From: an uncultured Prevotella sp.
GTDB taxonomy: Bacteria; Bacteroidota; Bacteroidia; Bacteroidales; Bacteroidaceae
Assembly (NCBI GenBank): GCA_947302435.1
Contig: CAMYVQ010000011.1
Span: 1-64,000, forward strand
Length of the DNA stretch: 64,000 nt
Reading direction: 5' to 3'
How positions within the stretch are numbered: position 1 is the stretch's first letter; every line of letters starts with the position of its first letter. Below are positions 1-9,806 of this stretch, in pieces. The notes beneath the pieces were generated by a model that worked only from the letters and a program-made list of their open reading frames with translations, was not told the DNA's origin and searched no databases. The position numbers and the translations under genes were made by a program.

Positions 1-492
1 AGCATCATCATGGGCAGCACCAGCGACCTGCCCGTCATGGAAAAAGCCTGCAAGCTGCTCGACGAGCTGCAGGTGCCTTTTGAAGTGAATGCCCTCTCGG
101 CTCATCGCACGCCGGAGGCTGTCGAAGCGTTCGCCCGCACTGCCAAGGAGCGCGGACTGAAAGTGATCATTGCCGGTGCCGGCATGGCGGCTGCCCTGCC
201 GGGCGTGATAGCCGCTTCGACCACACTGCCCGTCATCGGCGTTCCCATCAAGGGCATGCTCGACGGTCTCGATGCCATGCTCTCCATCATCCAGATGCCC
301 CCGGGCATTCCCGTGGCCACTGTCGGCGTGAACGGCGCACAGAACGCTGCCATCCTCGCCGTCGAGATGTTGGCTCTCAGCGATGAGGCACTGGCCGAAC
401 GCCTGTCGGACTACAAGAGCGGACTGAAGGCCAAGATCGAGAAGGCCAACAAGGAACTGGCAGAGGTGAAATATCAGTTCAAGACGAACTAA
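1..492 (+). CDS. purE: 5-(carboxyamino)imidazole ribonucleotide mutase, 5' end truncated by window edge
   Basis: MGSTSDLPVMEKA, SAHRTP, GVPI, MPPGIPVATVGVNGAQNAAILA motifs; reading frame open to base 1. Confidence 0.95.
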   Translation, partial: SIIMGSTSDLPVMEKACKLLDELQVPFEVNALSAHRTPEAVEAFARTAKERGLKVIIAGAGMAAALPGVIAASTTLPVIGVPIKGMLDGLDAMLSIIQMPPGIPVATVGVNGAQNAAILAVEMLALSDEALAERLSDYKSGLKAKIEKANKELAEVKYQFKTN

Positions 493-525
493 GCAACGAT
501 TCACAAGACAGAACTAAACTATTTC

Positions 526-1446
526 ATGAAAAAAGTATATGGCGTGATCGGCGTGGGAGCCATCGGTGGCTTCTACGGTTCCAAGCTGGCCTATAGCGGT
601 CAGGAGGTGCATTTCCTGTCGCATAGCGACTATGCGTTTGTGAAAGAAAACGGCATGCAGGTCGATTCGTGCGACGGCTCGTTCCATATCGACCATCCGA
701 ATGTGTATCAGCAGGCAGGCGACATGCCCCTCTGCGACGTGGTGGTCGTGGGACTGAAGACCACAAACAACCACTTGCTGCCGGAGCTGTTGCCCCCATT
801 GCTGAAACCCACGACACTGGTAGTGCTGATCCAGAACGGTGTCGGGGTCGAGGCCGATGTGGAACAGATGTTCCCCGGACTGCAATTAGCCGCCGGACTG
901 GCGTTTATCTGCTCGGCCAAGACGAAGCCGGGCGTTGTCAGCCATCAGTGCTACGGACAGATCAACTTCGGCAACTATTCCTGCCGCGACGAACAGTTGA
1001 TGCAGGAGGTGGTCGACGATTTCAACGCCGCCGGTGTGAAGGCCGGAATGGTGGAATACGAGGAGGCACGATGGAAGAAGGCGGTGTGGAACATGCCCTT
1101 CAATGGCATGACGGTGGCCTTGAACACCCGGACAGACCTCCTGCTGAAGAATCCCGCCACGCGACAGCTGATCCGTGACCTGATGATGGAGGTGATCAAT
1201 GCCGCCCGCCATTTGGGCGTGAAGAACATCGACGAGCAGTTTGCCGAGAAGATGATCCAGATGACCGACGATATGACACCGTATTCGCCTTCCATGAAGC
1301 TCGACTTCGACTTCCACCGGCCCATGGAAATCCGTTATCTCTATTCGCGCCCCATCGAGATCGCCCGTCAGGCCGGCTTCGACATGCCGAAACTGGCCAT
1401 GCTCGAAGCCGAGCTGAAATACATTGATTCGACGAACAGGAAGTGA
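526..1446 (+). CDS. panE: 2-dehydropantoate 2-reductase family protein
   Basis: N-terminal GVGAIGGFYGSKLA nucleotide-binding motif; ApbA/PanE-like length and layout. Confidence 0.85.
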   Translation: MKKVYGVIGVGAIGGFYGSKLAYSGQEVHFLSHSDYAFVKENGMQVDSCDGSFHIDHPNVYQQAGDMPLCDVVVVGLKTTNNHLLPELLPPLLKPTTLVVLIQNGVGVEADVEQMFPGLQLAAGLAFICSAKTKPGVVSHQCYGQINFGNYSCRDEQLMQEVVDDFNAAGVKAGMVEYEEARWKKAVWNMPFNGMTVALNTRTDLLLKNPATRQLIRDLMMEVINAARHLGVKNIDEQFAEKMIQMTDDMTPYSPSMKLDFDFHRPMEIRYLYSRPIEIARQAGFDMPKLAMLEAELKYIDSTNRK

Positions 1447-1459
1447 CCCGGACGTTGGG

Positions 1460-2455
1460 TCATATCGTTTCCAAGTAGCGGGCAATGTCGGCTTGCAGAC
1501 GGCGGAAAGGGGCCGACAGCACGTAACCCGTGTTTTTCTTGAGCATTCTCTTAATGTCTTGCCGCGAGTTTTCGTAGCAAGACATTTCGTTACGCTTCTG
1601 CGTACCGTGGGCTTTTGAGTGATAGATCTCGTTCTGGCGTTCCTGTCTGAGCAAACTGCATACCTTGTTCATAATCGGTGCCACGATCGTATCGAACAGG
1701 TGGTGCCCTTGTATATAAAGATAGGTGGTCTGTGGGGTGATGCCCAATGCTATCAGTTCGTCCTTCAGTTTCAGATACGCCTCTTTGTTGCCGGGGAAAC
1801 GGCGTTGCAGCTCGCGCACTTTGTTATAGGCCTTTCGCTGCACGTTCTGGATAGAGGCTTCCGGATTCTGTACGGTGAAGCCGCCCGGATCGCTGATGCG
1901 GTTGAAGTCGGTGATGGTGAAACGGCTGAAGTTGCCGGAACGGTAGGCCCAGATCGACCACACAAAGAGGGGGAAGATGGCCTCGCTGAACTGACGGAAA
2001 TACTCGCTGAAATCGAAGATGCGGTGGTCGTTCAGGGTCACGGCCACGCAGACATCGTGGAGCGACGGGGCATAGCACTGGTAGTTCTCAATGGCATAGA
2101 CGTAGGTATGGAACACATAGGAACTCTCCAGAATCTTCTTCGAGCTGGCGGTGACCCCCTGTAGCAAGTAGTCGTAGTCGGCATCGACGCAGGCAATCAT
2201 GTCGGGTCCCGTCTGCCCCTCGATGAAGTTCATGAGCACCGACTTCTTGCCCCGTGTCAGATTGACCTTCGAGGGCAGCATCACCTCGAAATATCGTGTG
2301 TCGTCCTCGAAAGGCCCTAACACCGTGCGCCAGAAGTAGATGTCGTCGTAGCTCTCCACGTAGGCTACGATGCGCCGCCGTGCCTTCTTCGGCTTCAAGG
2401 CATTTGCCGCCTGGAAGTACTGGCTGTTCAGATTGTCCTTTAAACTCTTGCCCAC
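1460..2455 (-). CDS. DUF4435 domain protein (TOPRIM-like), AriB-like partner of the upstream ATPase
   Basis: VESYDDIYFW and ACVDADYDYLL acidic motifs typical of DUF4435/TOPRIM; 21 bp downstream of an ATPase gene on the same strand. Confidence 0.7.
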   Translation of the reverse strand: MGKSLKDNLNSQYFQAANALKPKKARRRIVAYVESYDDIYFWRTVLGPFEDDTRYFEVMLPSKVNLTRGKKSVLMNFIEGQTGPDMIACVDADYDYLLQGVTASSKKILESSYVFHTYVYAIENYQCYAPSLHDVCVAVTLNDHRIFDFSEYFRQFSEAIFPLFVWSIWAYRSGNFSRFTITDFNRISDPGGFTVQNPEASIQNVQRKAYNKVRELQRRFPGNKEAYLKLKDELIALGITPQTTYLYIQGHHLFDTIVAPIMNKVCSLLRQERQNEIYHSKAHGTQKRNEMSCYENSRQDIKRMLKKNTGYVLSAPFRRLQADIARYLETI

Positions 2456-2476
2456 TCCTTAACTCCTTCAATTCCT

Positions 2477-3313
2477 CTATAGCGTGATTTCGCTCACTTC
2501 GGTCACACAGTCCACCCATCCGTTCATCACCACGGCAGGCGAGTGGGTGGTCAGGATAATCTGCACGTTGGGGTTCAGCTCCAGAATCAGGTCGATAAGC
2601 CGCTTCTGCCACTCGATGTGCAGGCTCACTTCGGGTTCGTCCATGAAGAGCACGTAGGGCTGGTCGTCCTCCACCAGGACGGTGAGCAAGATAATGAGCA
2701 TCTGCTTCTCGCCACTGCTCAACTGGTAAGGCTTCAGCTGTTCGCCTATCTGCGTGAAGCGGATTTCGTTCTCAGTGCGGATAATGCTCTTCCCCGTGTC
2801 GGCATACAGTTCGTCGACGATGTCCTGAAAGCGTTTCTTCTTCTGCGACAGCTGTTGCGCCGCATCCATGTTGCCAGCCTGCAGCTGTTCGATGATGCGG
2901 TTGCCGATGTTTACCTGATAGTCTAAATATTTGCGTTGCAGATGGTAGAGCTGAATGTCAAGCAGGGAACCGGTGAAACTGCCGCTGAGCGCCGACAATG
3001 CCTGCTTGATGTTGTTGTCGCCCTCAGACAGTGTGGCAGCCAGACTGCTGTCGAGCGAGCGGATCATGTCGTAGCGAATCCAGCGGGCGTCCTCAGGCTC
3101 CACTTCGATGTGTACCCCCTTCAGCGTATGGCTTGGAAACTCGCCGCCGGCGGCCAGACCTTTCACCACTTTGTTGATGATGGTGCTCTTGCCCACGCCG
3201 TTGATGCCGCTCAGGATGTTCACCTTCGGATCCAGATTCCATACAATGTGCTTCTTGCCGCTCCACAGCGAGTCAATCTCAATCTTCTTAATGTAGTCAG
3301 CAAACTTCTGCAT
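2477..3313 (-). CDS. AAA/ABC-type ATPase (AriA/OLD-like)
   Basis: Walker A GINGVGKST, signature LSSGEKQM, Walker B YVLFMDEPEVSLH, H-loop TTHSP. Confidence 0.85.
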   Translation of the reverse strand: MQKFADYIKKIEIDSLWSGKKHIVWNLDPKVNILSGINGVGKSTIINKVVKGLAAGGEFPSHTLKGVHIEVEPEDARWIRYDMIRSLDSSLAATLSEGDNNIKQALSALSGSFTGSLLDIQLYHLQRKYLDYQVNIGNRIIEQLQAGNMDAAQQLSQKKKRFQDIVDELYADTGKSIIRTENEIRFTQIGEQLKPYQLSSGEKQMLIILLTVLVEDDQPYVLFMDEPEVSLHIEWQKRLIDLILELNPNVQIILTTHSPAVVMNGWVDCVTEVSEITL

Positions 3314-3464
3314 AAGCCTAACAGATTATTTTTCGGGCAAATATACAGTTTTTCTTTGAATTATCCAAGCGGTTTCTATACAAATTATGATAATTCAAAA
3401 AATCTCATCGCTTTAAGAAATGACCGCTAAAACATCCCTCGTTTCACCATTGATTTTAGGACGT

Positions 3465-3533
3465 TTTACAAAGTCGACGACTTTGTGACACAAACTCGTC
3501 GAGTTTGTCACACAAAGTCGTCGACTTTGTAAA
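3465..3533. repeat. compound palindrome made of three 19-23 bp near-palindromes
   Basis: tttACAAAGTCGACGACTTTGTgacACAAACTCGTCGAGTTTGTcacACAAAGTCGTCGACTTTGTaaa; first and third units are exact reverse complements. Confidence 0.9.
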
Positions 3534-3544
3534 TTCGTTTTCAA

Positions 3545-4429
3545 TCAACGAACCGCCTTCTTTCTACCATCCTCAATATAAACGCCCTTCTGCGGAGCTT
3601 CCTTCAGGCGGCGACCCTGCAGGTCAAAATAGAACTTATCCTTTAATAGCCTACAATCGCTGATGCCAACGACTTCTGAGGGGACAGTAATCAGAGAAAG
3701 ATCGTCGACAGGAATCAGAAAGAACGACTCACCCTTAACAGCCAATATGCTTTGCATGCTCTGGCATTTGGCAGGCACCGAAAGGGACTTACTGCTTACT
3801 CCATAGTAGTCGACGACAGGCATACGCCGGCCATTCTTTGTCGCAAAGAGGCAACGGGCACCGCTCTCGTCGGCCAACGAATCGACGACCACATCCTCCA
3901 CCGTCACCACATCGGCCACCTTGTCCATCAGGTCGTCGAACGTAAACACATGATCAATGAAGTCACACGTGACGGTACACTCATAGTACTGGTCGGTCGT
4001 ATGTTCAGACGGAAGCATCAGCGGCATGCCGTCGTCCTCACCGCGAACACCAATAAGCGTTCCCGTCAGTACCATGCCCCTCTCCAGATTGAACTTGCTG
4101 CCACGTAGACAAATGGCCGCATCGCCACGAAGATAGATATCATTGTCACTCACGAACATCACCGTGTCGCCATGCATCACCAAACGCGCTTCAGTACCTA
4201 CCGGCAGGTTACGGAACTGGCGGATGCCATGCACCGTGGGGATGCCCTCCACGCCGTCGTCCGGCAACACCTCCTCCACCACCTTAGGCTCCTCGTTATC
4301 CACAATCTCGCAGGTGTCGCCATCGGCCACAGCCCACGACATTCCGGCAGCCATGCCGCCCTCAGCCATCCGTGCCCAGGCAATCACAGGCACCATGGCA
4401 AACAATAAATAAAGAATCCTTTTATTCAT
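3545..4429 (-). CDS. secreted protein with DLQGRRL C-terminal tail (1)
   Basis: signal peptide MNKRILYLLFAMVPVIAWA; tail YFDLQGRRLKEAPQKGVYIEDGRKKAVR. Confidence 0.75.
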   Translation of the reverse strand: MNKRILYLLFAMVPVIAWARMAEGGMAAGMSWAVADGDTCEIVDNEEPKVVEEVLPDDGVEGIPTVHGIRQFRNLPVGTEARLVMHGDTVMFVSDNDIYLRGDAAICLRGSKFNLERGMVLTGTLIGVRGEDDGMPLMLPSEHTTDQYYECTVTCDFIDHVFTFDDLMDKVADVVTVEDVVVDSLADESGARCLFATKNGRRMPVVDYYGVSSKSLSVPAKCQSMQSILAVKGESFFLIPVDDLSLITVPSEVVGISDCRLLKDKFYFDLQGRRLKEAPQKGVYIEDGRKKAVR

Positions 4430-4499
4430 AACACTTTTCAATTATTGGGTTAATACTCTTATATAGATGTTATTACCAAGCAAAAGACTGCACGGGGCA

Positions 4500-5414
4500 T
4501 CATTTTTTTTGACCTGACACCACCTTCTTTCTGCCCTCCTCAATGTAGATGCCCTTCTGCGGAGCCTCCTTCAGGCGGCGGCCCTGCAGGTCGAAGAGCG
4601 TGTTGTTACGGGCATGGTCAGCATGTCTGTGTGCGACCGAGGTTACAATATTGAAATCTTCACTCTCGTACAATGTGATGGAATAGTTTTGGCAATCATC
4701 CATATATGAAAGGAAAGAAAAACAACCTGCATACTCACTCGACGAATTCAGGTAGTCCACCAGAAGCCCCGGAGAGTTGATGCAGCCCACACCCTCTATC
4801 AGCACAAGGCCGTTGCTCAGGGTCAGGCGGCGATGCGGAGAACCGTCGCCTAACACGACATCGTCCTTGGCCACAACACTGACATCATCACGTCCCTCCA
4901 CGGAGCGGTATTTGTCGCCCACGTTCATGTTGAAGTCGTAGAGTATCAGCTCGCCATCTTCGGTCTCATGGTAGGGCAGATAGTCGGCTGTGCCGAAGGC
5001 CGTGTAGTTCCACGCGGACTGCGGCTCTCCGCGGTGTGACAGATAATCGAGATACTCTTCGCGGTTCACGTACACACGTCCGTCCTCCTCGCGCATGCCC
5101 AGAAGGTAATGTTTAATGCGTTCGATTTCTGGCGATTTCCTGTTCGATGAAAACATGGGCCTTTCCAACAGTTCCTCGTAAAGCCTCATATAGCTCTTTC
5201 CGCCTATCTCTATGCGGTCGCCGCTGTCACCCAAGTAGCCGTAGGGAGTCTCCACGTCACAATACACCGTATTGCCTTGTCGCGACCATCCGGGCGACAG
5301 CATCACGTATATCCAATTGTATTCATGGGTCTGGGCATTCTGCCCCTGACCCAAAGTGCTGCCATAGCCAAAGAGGAACATAAGGCAGACAATAGTAATC
5401 GTTTTCTTCATCAT
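4500..5414 (-). CDS. secreted protein with DLQGRRL C-terminal tail (2)
   Basis: signal peptide MKKTITIVCLMFLFGYGSTLGQ; ELILYDFNMNVGDKYR motif; tail LFDLQGRRLKEAPQKGIYIEEGRKKVV. Confidence 0.75.
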   Translation of the reverse strand: MMKKTITIVCLMFLFGYGSTLGQGQNAQTHEYNWIYVMLSPGWSRQGNTVYCDVETPYGYLGDSGDRIEIGGKSYMRLYEELLERPMFSSNRKSPEIERIKHYLLGMREEDGRVYVNREEYLDYLSHRGEPQSAWNYTAFGTADYLPYHETEDGELILYDFNMNVGDKYRSVEGRDDVSVVAKDDVVLGDGSPHRRLTLSNGLVLIEGVGCINSPGLLVDYLNSSSEYAGCFSFLSYMDDCQNYSITLYESEDFNIVTSVAHRHADHARNNTLFDLQGRRLKEAPQKGIYIEEGRKKVVSGQKK

Positions 5415-5571
5415 ACTTTATTTTTTTTCATGTTGTCTTTTGTTTGTTAATAATGATTTATCGCTGCAAAGATAAATGATTTTCATCATACAAGCACAAA
5501 AAACAAGCACAAAAATGTAACAAAATGTAACAAAAACACTGTTATCTAACTGAATGCCAACGAGATAACCT

Positions 5572-7236
5572 TCAATTTATCATTGACACAATTCGGTCGA
5601 AATCCTCGGCTTTCCCCTTGATCTGATAGAATTTCTTTAACAGCTGACATCGTCTGTTTGACACATATTGTGAATAAGTATCCAAAAGAACACATATTTC
5701 CGAGACAGTGAAATGCATGCGTATCAGCATACACAGCCGCATGTCGCTTTCGGAAATGGCCTTTCCGTGTGTCAGTTGGTTTCGGAAATTCGGTATTTTC
5801 TCTGCAAACAGATTGTGCAGTCTCTTCCAGTCGGTTTGGGTTACTTTGACCCGGGGATGGGTGGCTGCTTCCATGAAGCAGCTGTAGACTTCATTGCTGC
5901 ACACGTCAACGGGCGTCGTGCCATAACTGATTCCCAACAGATCGTGCAGTTTCTGCTGGCCATCGTCCAACTCAGCCCGCTGCCTTTCCATATAATCATT
6001 AAACGTTGCCTTCTCTATCTCGGCTTTGGCATCCTGTATCTGCCTAATCCTTAATTGATACTCCTCGGTCAGCTTCTCAACCTGCAGGCGCTTCTTCTTT
6101 ATGGCGAAAAAGGCAAGAAAGATCGCGGAAAGAACGAGAATCACACTGCAAGAAAACACTGCTGTCATTCTTTGACGTAGGATTGAGGCCTCCTTTGCTT
6201 TCTGAAAAGCCATAGCCTGGTGGCGGCTGTAATCATAGTGTGCCTGCATGCGACGACAGTCGTCCTTTGATGATTGCTGAAAGTTCAGGTCGCTCACTTC
6301 GTAGCATAGGGATGCGTATTTGGCTACGGAGTCATTTTTGCCTACCTTCCTATATGTATGATACAATCCTTTATAGGCCATCTCTGCATAGTCTGGAGCA
6401 ACTGTAAGGGTTTTCAGTTTATTGAAGGAAAACAGTGCAGAGTCAACCATGCCTGTTGAACTGAGATACCTACCCTTTATATATAAATATGTGGGATGCT
6501 TGGTAAGAAATGCCGTCGTATCATAGAGTCCTGATTTTTGTTCAAACAAACTTATATAGAACTTGGTTTTTTCTATATTGCCCGATTCAATCAAATACAA
6601 CAGCAAAGGTTCCAGACAATAATAGGCCTCATCTGTATATTTATGTTCTCTGTACAGTTCGTAGGCTTCACTTGCTGCTGCAATGGCAGAACATGTGTCT
6701 CCTGACATGAAATATGCAAGTCCTGACCGTTCCTTTGCCACAATCCACATCAGTGTATCATTCGCTTTTTGGGCATTGGTTTGGCATAGCCCCTCTTCCT
6801 GTAATGCTTCCAAGGGCAAATAGTCATTAAGCAATATATCTGCCATCTGCCCATGCACGCGGCTCAGCGTGTGGTAGTCGCAGTCAGCGGCGGTGGTGTC
6901 GGCGCACTGGGCGGCTGTCTGCAGCTCGCCGAGGGATTCGGGAGCCTCGCCGCGGTCGCGGTACACGGCGGCTAAGAGGTAGTGGGCGCGCATGCGCTCG
7001 TTGGCCGTGCCGTGGCGGTCCATCCAGCTGACCACGGAGGGCATCACGCTGTCGTCGGCCAGCGAGGCGTAGCACTGGTTCAGGCTGTCGACATGCTCCA
7101 TGAGCCCGCGCATCCTGTCACCGTCAGAACAGGACAGGAACAGGGTGAGGAAGAAGAGAAGTGCCACTCTGCTTTTGCATGATAGCATGCCACTACGTGA
7201 AGGAAGCCTATTCTTGTTTATCGTCGAAATGAACAT
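5572..7236 (-). CDS. TPR-containing membrane-anchored regulator, copy 1
   Basis: lipobox-like LFFLTLFLSC, TPR-like helices, single TM (VFSCSVILVLSAIFLAFFAI), coiled coil, HTH-like C-terminus SESDMRLCMLIRMHFTVSEICVLLDTYSQYVSNRRCQLLKKF. Confidence 0.75.
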   Translation of the reverse strand: MFISTINKNRLPSRSGMLSCKSRVALLFFLTLFLSCSDGDRMRGLMEHVDSLNQCYASLADDSVMPSVVSWMDRHGTANERMRAHYLLAAVYRDRGEAPESLGELQTAAQCADTTAADCDYHTLSRVHGQMADILLNDYLPLEALQEEGLCQTNAQKANDTLMWIVAKERSGLAYFMSGDTCSAIAAASEAYELYREHKYTDEAYYCLEPLLLYLIESGNIEKTKFYISLFEQKSGLYDTTAFLTKHPTYLYIKGRYLSSTGMVDSALFSFNKLKTLTVAPDYAEMAYKGLYHTYRKVGKNDSVAKYASLCYEVSDLNFQQSSKDDCRRMQAHYDYSRHQAMAFQKAKEASILRQRMTAVFSCSVILVLSAIFLAFFAIKKKRLQVEKLTEEYQLRIRQIQDAKAEIEKATFNDYMERQRAELDDGQQKLHDLLGISYGTTPVDVCSNEVYSCFMEAATHPRVKVTQTDWKRLHNLFAEKIPNFRNQLTHGKAISESDMRLCMLIRMHFTVSEICVLLDTYSQYVSNRRCQLLKKFYQIKGKAEDFDRIVSMIN

Positions 7237-7238
7237 TG

Positions 7239-7583
7239 CTATACAGCTACAGCTTCTTCCACCTTTTCTTCCAATGCGTCCTTGATGTAGGCATTAATAG
7301 ATACTCCTGCCTGTAGTGCAAGCATGGCTATTTGGCGGTGAATGGTGGGAGTAAGGCGCACGTTCAAAACACCAGTATAGCTCTTGTCAGGCTCAATGCC
7401 CTCGTCCTCACAATAGGCCAGATAGTCGTCAACAGCCTCATGGAAGGCAGTGGTCAGTTCCTTGACACTCTCACCCTCAAAGTTTACCAAGGCATTTATA
7501 CCCTCAATCTTACCAAAAAACACTTGATCCTTATCGCTATAGCTTACTGAACCGATATAGCCTTTGTATGTCATTGTATTCAT
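7239..7583 (-). CDS. hicB: HicB-family antitoxin
   Basis: YKGYIGSVSYSDKDQVFFGKIEGINALVNFEGESVKEL core and RLTPTIHRQIAMLALQAGVSINAYI ribbon-helix-helix-like end; adjacent hicA. Confidence 0.85.
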   Translation of the reverse strand: MNTMTYKGYIGSVSYSDKDQVFFGKIEGINALVNFEGESVKELTTAFHEAVDDYLAYCEDEGIEPDKSYTGVLNVRLTPTIHRQIAMLALQAGVSINAYIKDALEEKVEEAVAV

Positions 7584-7595
7584 ATTCTCGCCCTC

Positions 7596-7886
7596 CTATT
7601 TTTGTTTAACAAAACCTGCTTCTCGTAAATCGTCCAAAACCTGCTTCATGGCATACTCTTTCACAATGTTGCCAGGATGGGGCTTGTGCAACATGATAGG
7701 ACGCTTGTCTCCATTCTTGAATATTAACCTCGATCCAGACGTTCTACCTTTGTTACTGCGTTCATAGCCATAGCCCTCCAACAATCGTTGCATCTCGTCG
7801 AACGTAAAGTCCGAGGGCATTTTTAGGAATCTTTCTCTGAGTTTCTCTTTAGTCCCCATATCAATAGTTCTGCTTTCCATCTGCAA
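7596..7886 (-). CDS. hicA: HicA-family toxin
   Basis: GYERSNKGRTSGSRLIFKNGDKRPIMLHKPHPGNIVKEYAMKQVLDDLREAGF is a classic HicA dsRBD-like core. Confidence 0.85.
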   Translation of the reverse strand: MQMESRTIDMGTKEKLRERFLKMPSDFTFDEMQRLLEGYGYERSNKGRTSGSRLIFKNGDKRPIMLHKPHPGNIVKEYAMKQVLDDLREAGFVKQK

Positions 7887-7937
7887 ATGTAACTAATTAT
7901 TAGTTACAAATCAAATATTTTTTCCTTTTTTTTGTGT

Positions 7938-8726
7938 TCACTTTATTTTTTTATCCGTGGGTACCACCTTCTTCTTTCCATCCTCAATGTAGATGCCCTT
8001 CTGCGGAGCCTCCTTCAGGCGGCGGCCCTGCAGGTCGAAGAGCGTTTCCTGATGGCGGACGGGAGAAACAGTTAAGGAGCCAATGCCGCTCGCTGACTCG
8101 GCTTTGAAATCCGTATTGCGGAAAATCAGCTCATCGCCGTCATAGCACTCGCGGAATGTGCTATAGTCACAAACGCAATTAGGACGAATATAATCCATGC
8201 CCAGAATTAAGCCGTTGTCCACAAATCCAATACCTTCCACCAATATAAGAAAGACACTGGGGAAACCCATGATTTTTTCGACATATTGATGACGGCAGAA
8301 TCGACGTCCATTCACAAAAATACTATCCACCTCTTCTATGGAGTTCCTATAACGATGCAGTACCGTTTCAGCAAAGCGCTGATGGTCAAATTCCATCAAC
8401 AGATATTCCTCATTGCTGTTCAAAAGATACCCATAGACATGGCTGCCCTCTTCACGGTAGGCTCTAAAGAAGGTCATTCGGCTTTCTGATCCCCCCCTTC
8501 GATATACTTTACGATACCCCTTGCCATTGATAACGGTATCGCCCATCACCGTATAGTATATCTTACTAACGGTTTCCTCATACTGAAATGTTTCCTCATT
8601 TATCACCTCAAAATGGTGATAATCATAGACCCACGTCCGCCCTTCGACAAGGATTGGGTCGTAGTGGCGTTGTGCCATCGCAGAGAATGGCAATAACACT
8701 GAGAATAAAAGAAAAATCTTCTTCAT
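7938..8726 (-). CDS. secreted protein with DLQGRRL C-terminal tail (3)
   Basis: signal peptide MKKIFLLFSVLLPFSAMAQ; tail LFDLQGRRLKEAPQKGIYIEDGKKKVV; start placed at the internal ATG of the ORF. Confidence 0.75.
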   Translation of the reverse strand: MKKIFLLFSVLLPFSAMAQRHYDPILVEGRTWVYDYHHFEVINEETFQYEETVSKIYYTVMGDTVINGKGYRKVYRRGGSESRMTFFRAYREEGSHVYGYLLNSNEEYLLMEFDHQRFAETVLHRYRNSIEEVDSIFVNGRRFCRHQYVEKIMGFPSVFLILVEGIGFVDNGLILGMDYIRPNCVCDYSTFRECYDGDELIFRNTDFKAESASGIGSLTVSPVRHQETLFDLQGRRLKEAPQKGIYIEDGKKKVVPTDKKIK

Positions 8727-8733
8727 ATTAGTA

Positions 8734-9672
8734 CTAATTATTTTTGCCTGCCTTCTTTTTCCCGTCCTCAATATAGATGCCCTTCTGCGGAGCTACCTTC
8801 AGGCGGCGGCCCTGCAGGTCGTATATTTTGCCTGCCAATGCATGATGCTGGTGGGTCGATTCCTCCACACCAAGTGTGTTCAGTTCATTGATTTGAAGGC
8901 TGCTGTCCTTTGTATAGTCGTAAACCACATGCCCGTCATGTCTGTATCCCATTGCCAGATAGGTATATCGTGACGCATACTGAGCCTCCGGGTTCAGATA
9001 GTCCTGCAACATGCCATTGGAGTTGATGCAGCCCAGGCCCTCTATCAGGATCAGTCCGTTGCTCAACGTCAGCCGACGACGCACAATGTCGTCGCCACTC
9101 AGCACCACCTTGTCTTTCTTCACCACCGTGATGTCGTCGTAACCTTCTACATGGCGATAGCTGTCACCCACCTCCATCGTGTAGTCGTAGAGTATCAGTT
9201 CAGTACCGTCTTCCGATAGATGATAGGGCAAATAGTCCGGATCGCCAAGAGACTGGAAGTTCGGACGTTGGTCGTTACCCACCAGATGGCAAGTCTGATA
9301 ATAGACAAAGTCCTCATAATTAGTATAGACCCGTCCGTTCTCCCATCGGATACCTATTGAATACCACCTCCTCTCCAACGGAACCAAATAGTTTCGCACT
9401 CCTTGTTCGTCTACCTCATGGGCGTAATCGGAGTCATACGTTAACTCCGTCGTAAGATATTCTTTCCCTCCTGACTCTATTGTCTTGTTATGAAGATACA
9501 CAATCCTGTTGTATTCCCCTCTAACTTTTCCCACCACCTGACTGCCGTCAGTGTCCCACTCGTCAAAAACCTTGTAATGCAACGATTCCAGATTCCATAC
9601 GGCAGGGCGTTCCTGGGCACAGCTAACAAGCGTAGACATGAGAAAAAACATAGAAAACAGAATCTTTTTCAT
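8734..9672 (-). CDS. secreted protein with DLQGRRL C-terminal tail (4)
   Basis: signal peptide MKKILFSMFFLMSTLVSCAQE; LILYDYTMEVGDSYR; tail IYDLQGRRLKVAPQKGIYIEDGKKK. Confidence 0.75.
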   Translation of the reverse strand: MKKILFSMFFLMSTLVSCAQERPAVWNLESLHYKVFDEWDTDGSQVVGKVRGEYNRIVYLHNKTIESGGKEYLTTELTYDSDYAHEVDEQGVRNYLVPLERRWYSIGIRWENGRVYTNYEDFVYYQTCHLVGNDQRPNFQSLGDPDYLPYHLSEDGTELILYDYTMEVGDSYRHVEGYDDITVVKKDKVVLSGDDIVRRRLTLSNGLILIEGLGCINSNGMLQDYLNPEAQYASRYTYLAMGYRHDGHVVYDYTKDSSLQINELNTLGVEESTHQHHALAGKIYDLQGRRLKVAPQKGIYIEDGKKKAGKNN

Positions 9673-9806
9673 AATGACGGTGATATTAGTATTAGTACTG
9701 CAAAATTAATAAAAATTCATCATACAAACACCAAAAAACAAGCACAAAAATGTAACAAAATGTAACAAAAATCTTGTTATCTAATTGAATGCCAACGAGA
9801 TAACCT

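Noticed and set aside
1619-2164. Long plus-strand ORF opposite the DUF4435 gene
   Set aside because: Shadow ORF in high-GC coding DNA; the antisense frame has the recognised motifs.
5713-6054. Plus-strand ORF (113 aa) antisense to the regulator, repeated at 9948 and 13622
   Set aside because: Identical only because the sense strand is conserved; no signal of its own coding potential.
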